Part shown: positions 63,326 through 64,000 of the stretch, piece after piece
Numbering within the stretch: position 1 is the stretch's first letter
Layout: each line of letters starts with the position of its first letter
DNA from: JACPUW01 sp049115495
GTDB taxonomy: Bacteria; Bacteroidota; Bacteroidia; CAILMK01; JACPUW01
Direction: 5' to 3'
DNA: 64,000 bases
Assembly (NCBI GenBank): GCA_049115495.1
Contig: JAGDZV010000015.1
Coordinates: forward strand, 62,001-126,000
The notes under the pieces: model-generated
What the model saw: only the letters and a program-made list of their open reading frames with translations
What the model was told of the DNA's origin: nothing
Databases searched by the model: none
Program-made: the position numbers and the translations under genes

Positions 63326-64000
63326 ATGCAAAAGCACCTACTTTTTCTTCCAATTCTGTGTGGTTTAATTGTTTTACAATCGTGCGGTGGAGATGAACCT
63401 ACTGAACCAGAGCAAACGCTTAATACTGTTCCTGAATTCTTTAACTCAGCCGCTGAATCATTATATGGTTCTGAAGGACCAGAAATTGAAGTGGTTGCTG
63501 ACCGAAACGCCGGTTTAGATTTTCCGCGAGACCTTGCTTTTCATTCATTTGAAGATAGGAAAAATGAGTTGTGGGTTCTTAACCCAGGAACTGATAATAC
63601 AGGTGCTTACACTACAACATTTTACGACCCAAATACAGATGCGGGCAATTATGACAATTTACAAGACGGTAATGCATGGCATTTTATGGCTTTAGCTTCT
63701 TCATTGGCATTTGGCGATAATGGCAATTGGGCAACAGCGCAAGGAATTCTTTGTGCAAATCGCCAAAATGTATTGTTTACGGGACCAACTCTTTGGAGTA
63801 GCGATATGAATATTTATGCTCAGGTTGGTCAAAACCCTACGCCACAAGTAAATGGTAGCCATTTAGATATGATACACCAAACGCCTTATGGTATGGGTAT
63901 TGCGCACGAAGTAGACAATGTGTACTGGGTTTTTGATGGCTACAATAGAACCATTTGTCGATATGATTTTGTAGAACCACATTACCCTGGCGGCCCTGAT
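63326..64000 (+). CDS. Secreted lipoprotein, C-terminus beyond window
   Basis: 225 codons are open to the right edge from an ATG at 63326. Signal peptide and lipobox (LIVLQSC) are followed by an acidic linker (GGDEPTEPEQ) and a domain with NHL/propeller-like text (FPRDLAFHSFEDRKNELWVL; GMGIAHEVDNVYWVFDGYNR). An upstream in-frame ATG is not available; one at 63318 is in another frame. Not assigned to a family. Confidence 0.75.
   Translation, partial: MQKHLLFLPILCGLIVLQSCGGDEPTEPEQTLNTVPEFFNSAAESLYGSEGPEIEVVADRNAGLDFPRDLAFHSFEDRKNELWVLNPGTDNTGAYTTTFYDPNTDAGNYDNLQDGNAWHFMALASSLAFGDNGNWATAQGILCANRQNVLFTGPTLWSSDMNIYAQVGQNPTPQVNGSHLDMIHQTPYGMGIAHEVDNVYWVFDGYNRTICRYDFVEPHYPGGPD

Overview
The window is an ordinary-looking chromosomal stretch of an AT-rich member of the Bacteroidota, probably marine or free-living. 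This rests on type IX secretion (T9SS) C-terminal sorting domains on three proteins, a GldJ-type gliding/T9SS lipoprotein, a TonB-dependent receptor with an N-terminal carboxypeptidase-regulatory domain, many lipoproteins, a choice-of-anchor-L/OmpA protein, Bacteroidota-type promoter boxes (TTTG and TAnnTTTG), and the fused 2-oxoacid dehydrogenase E1. No phage, plasmid, CRISPR array, rRNA or complete insertion sequence was seen.

Layout. 1-8.6 kb: an M36 (fungalysin) secreted metalloprotease cut by the left edge, a small membrane protein, an SF1 helicase and a TonB-dependent receptor. 8.6-10.6 kb: a MITE-like element, an unknown gene with an in-frame TGA near its end, and a self-inhibited Fic enzyme flanked by repeated operator-like palindromes. 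10.7-15.2 kb: a dihaem cytochrome c lipoprotein, a lipoprotein/outer-membrane-barrel pair, small exported or membrane proteins, and the choice-of-anchor-L/OmpA protein. 15.2-22.1 kb: tRNA-Leu(GAG), a hybrid histidine kinase, an RND/MMPL exporter and an AsmA-like protein. 22.4-28.5 kb: a TlpA-like thioredoxin, an endonuclease/exonuclease/phosphatase lipoprotein, rmuC and a GH13 amylase lipoprotein. 28.9-35.1 kb: gldJ, metG, an OstA/LptA-like protein and a SprT-like protease, all on the minus strand. 35.2-39.4 kb: fluoride channel, AGCS symporter, a small membrane protein and a frameshifted T9SS protein. 39.5-45.6 kb: a catalytically dead Fic-fold protein with a winged helix, metK, the fused E1 and two envelope proteins. 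45.7-60.3 kb: a giant T9SS polysaccharide-lyase-like protein with a lipoprotein partner, a T9SS Asp-box propeller protein, and a LytS/LytTR-type two-component pair. 60.4-64 kb: an orphan paaD-like gene, a lipoprotein, a PPP phosphatase, a DUF2797 protein and a lipoprotein cut by the right edge.

Functionally most of the non-housekeeping content is cell-envelope and secretion biology: proteins exported through T9SS, the lipoprotein component GldJ, LPS transport (OstA-like), AsmA/RND lipid-handling candidates, and extracellular polymer degradation (M36, GH13, lyase). Housekeeping genes (metG, metK, E1, rmuC, fluC, tRNA-Leu) are interspersed.

The least expected signals are two Fic-fold proteins with opposite fates (one active and probably autoregulated through a TTATTTAAG-N14-CTTAAATAA operator, one with its catalytic motif erased but its reading frame and DNA-binding tail intact), several structured intergenic repeats (a 99-bp cloverleaf, a five-hairpin array, a 137-bp MITE-like unit), two probable recent gene-inactivating lesions, and a 20-bp direct repeat bracketing the lyase/lipoprotein pair. 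No clear new multi-gene defence or biosynthetic system is visible.
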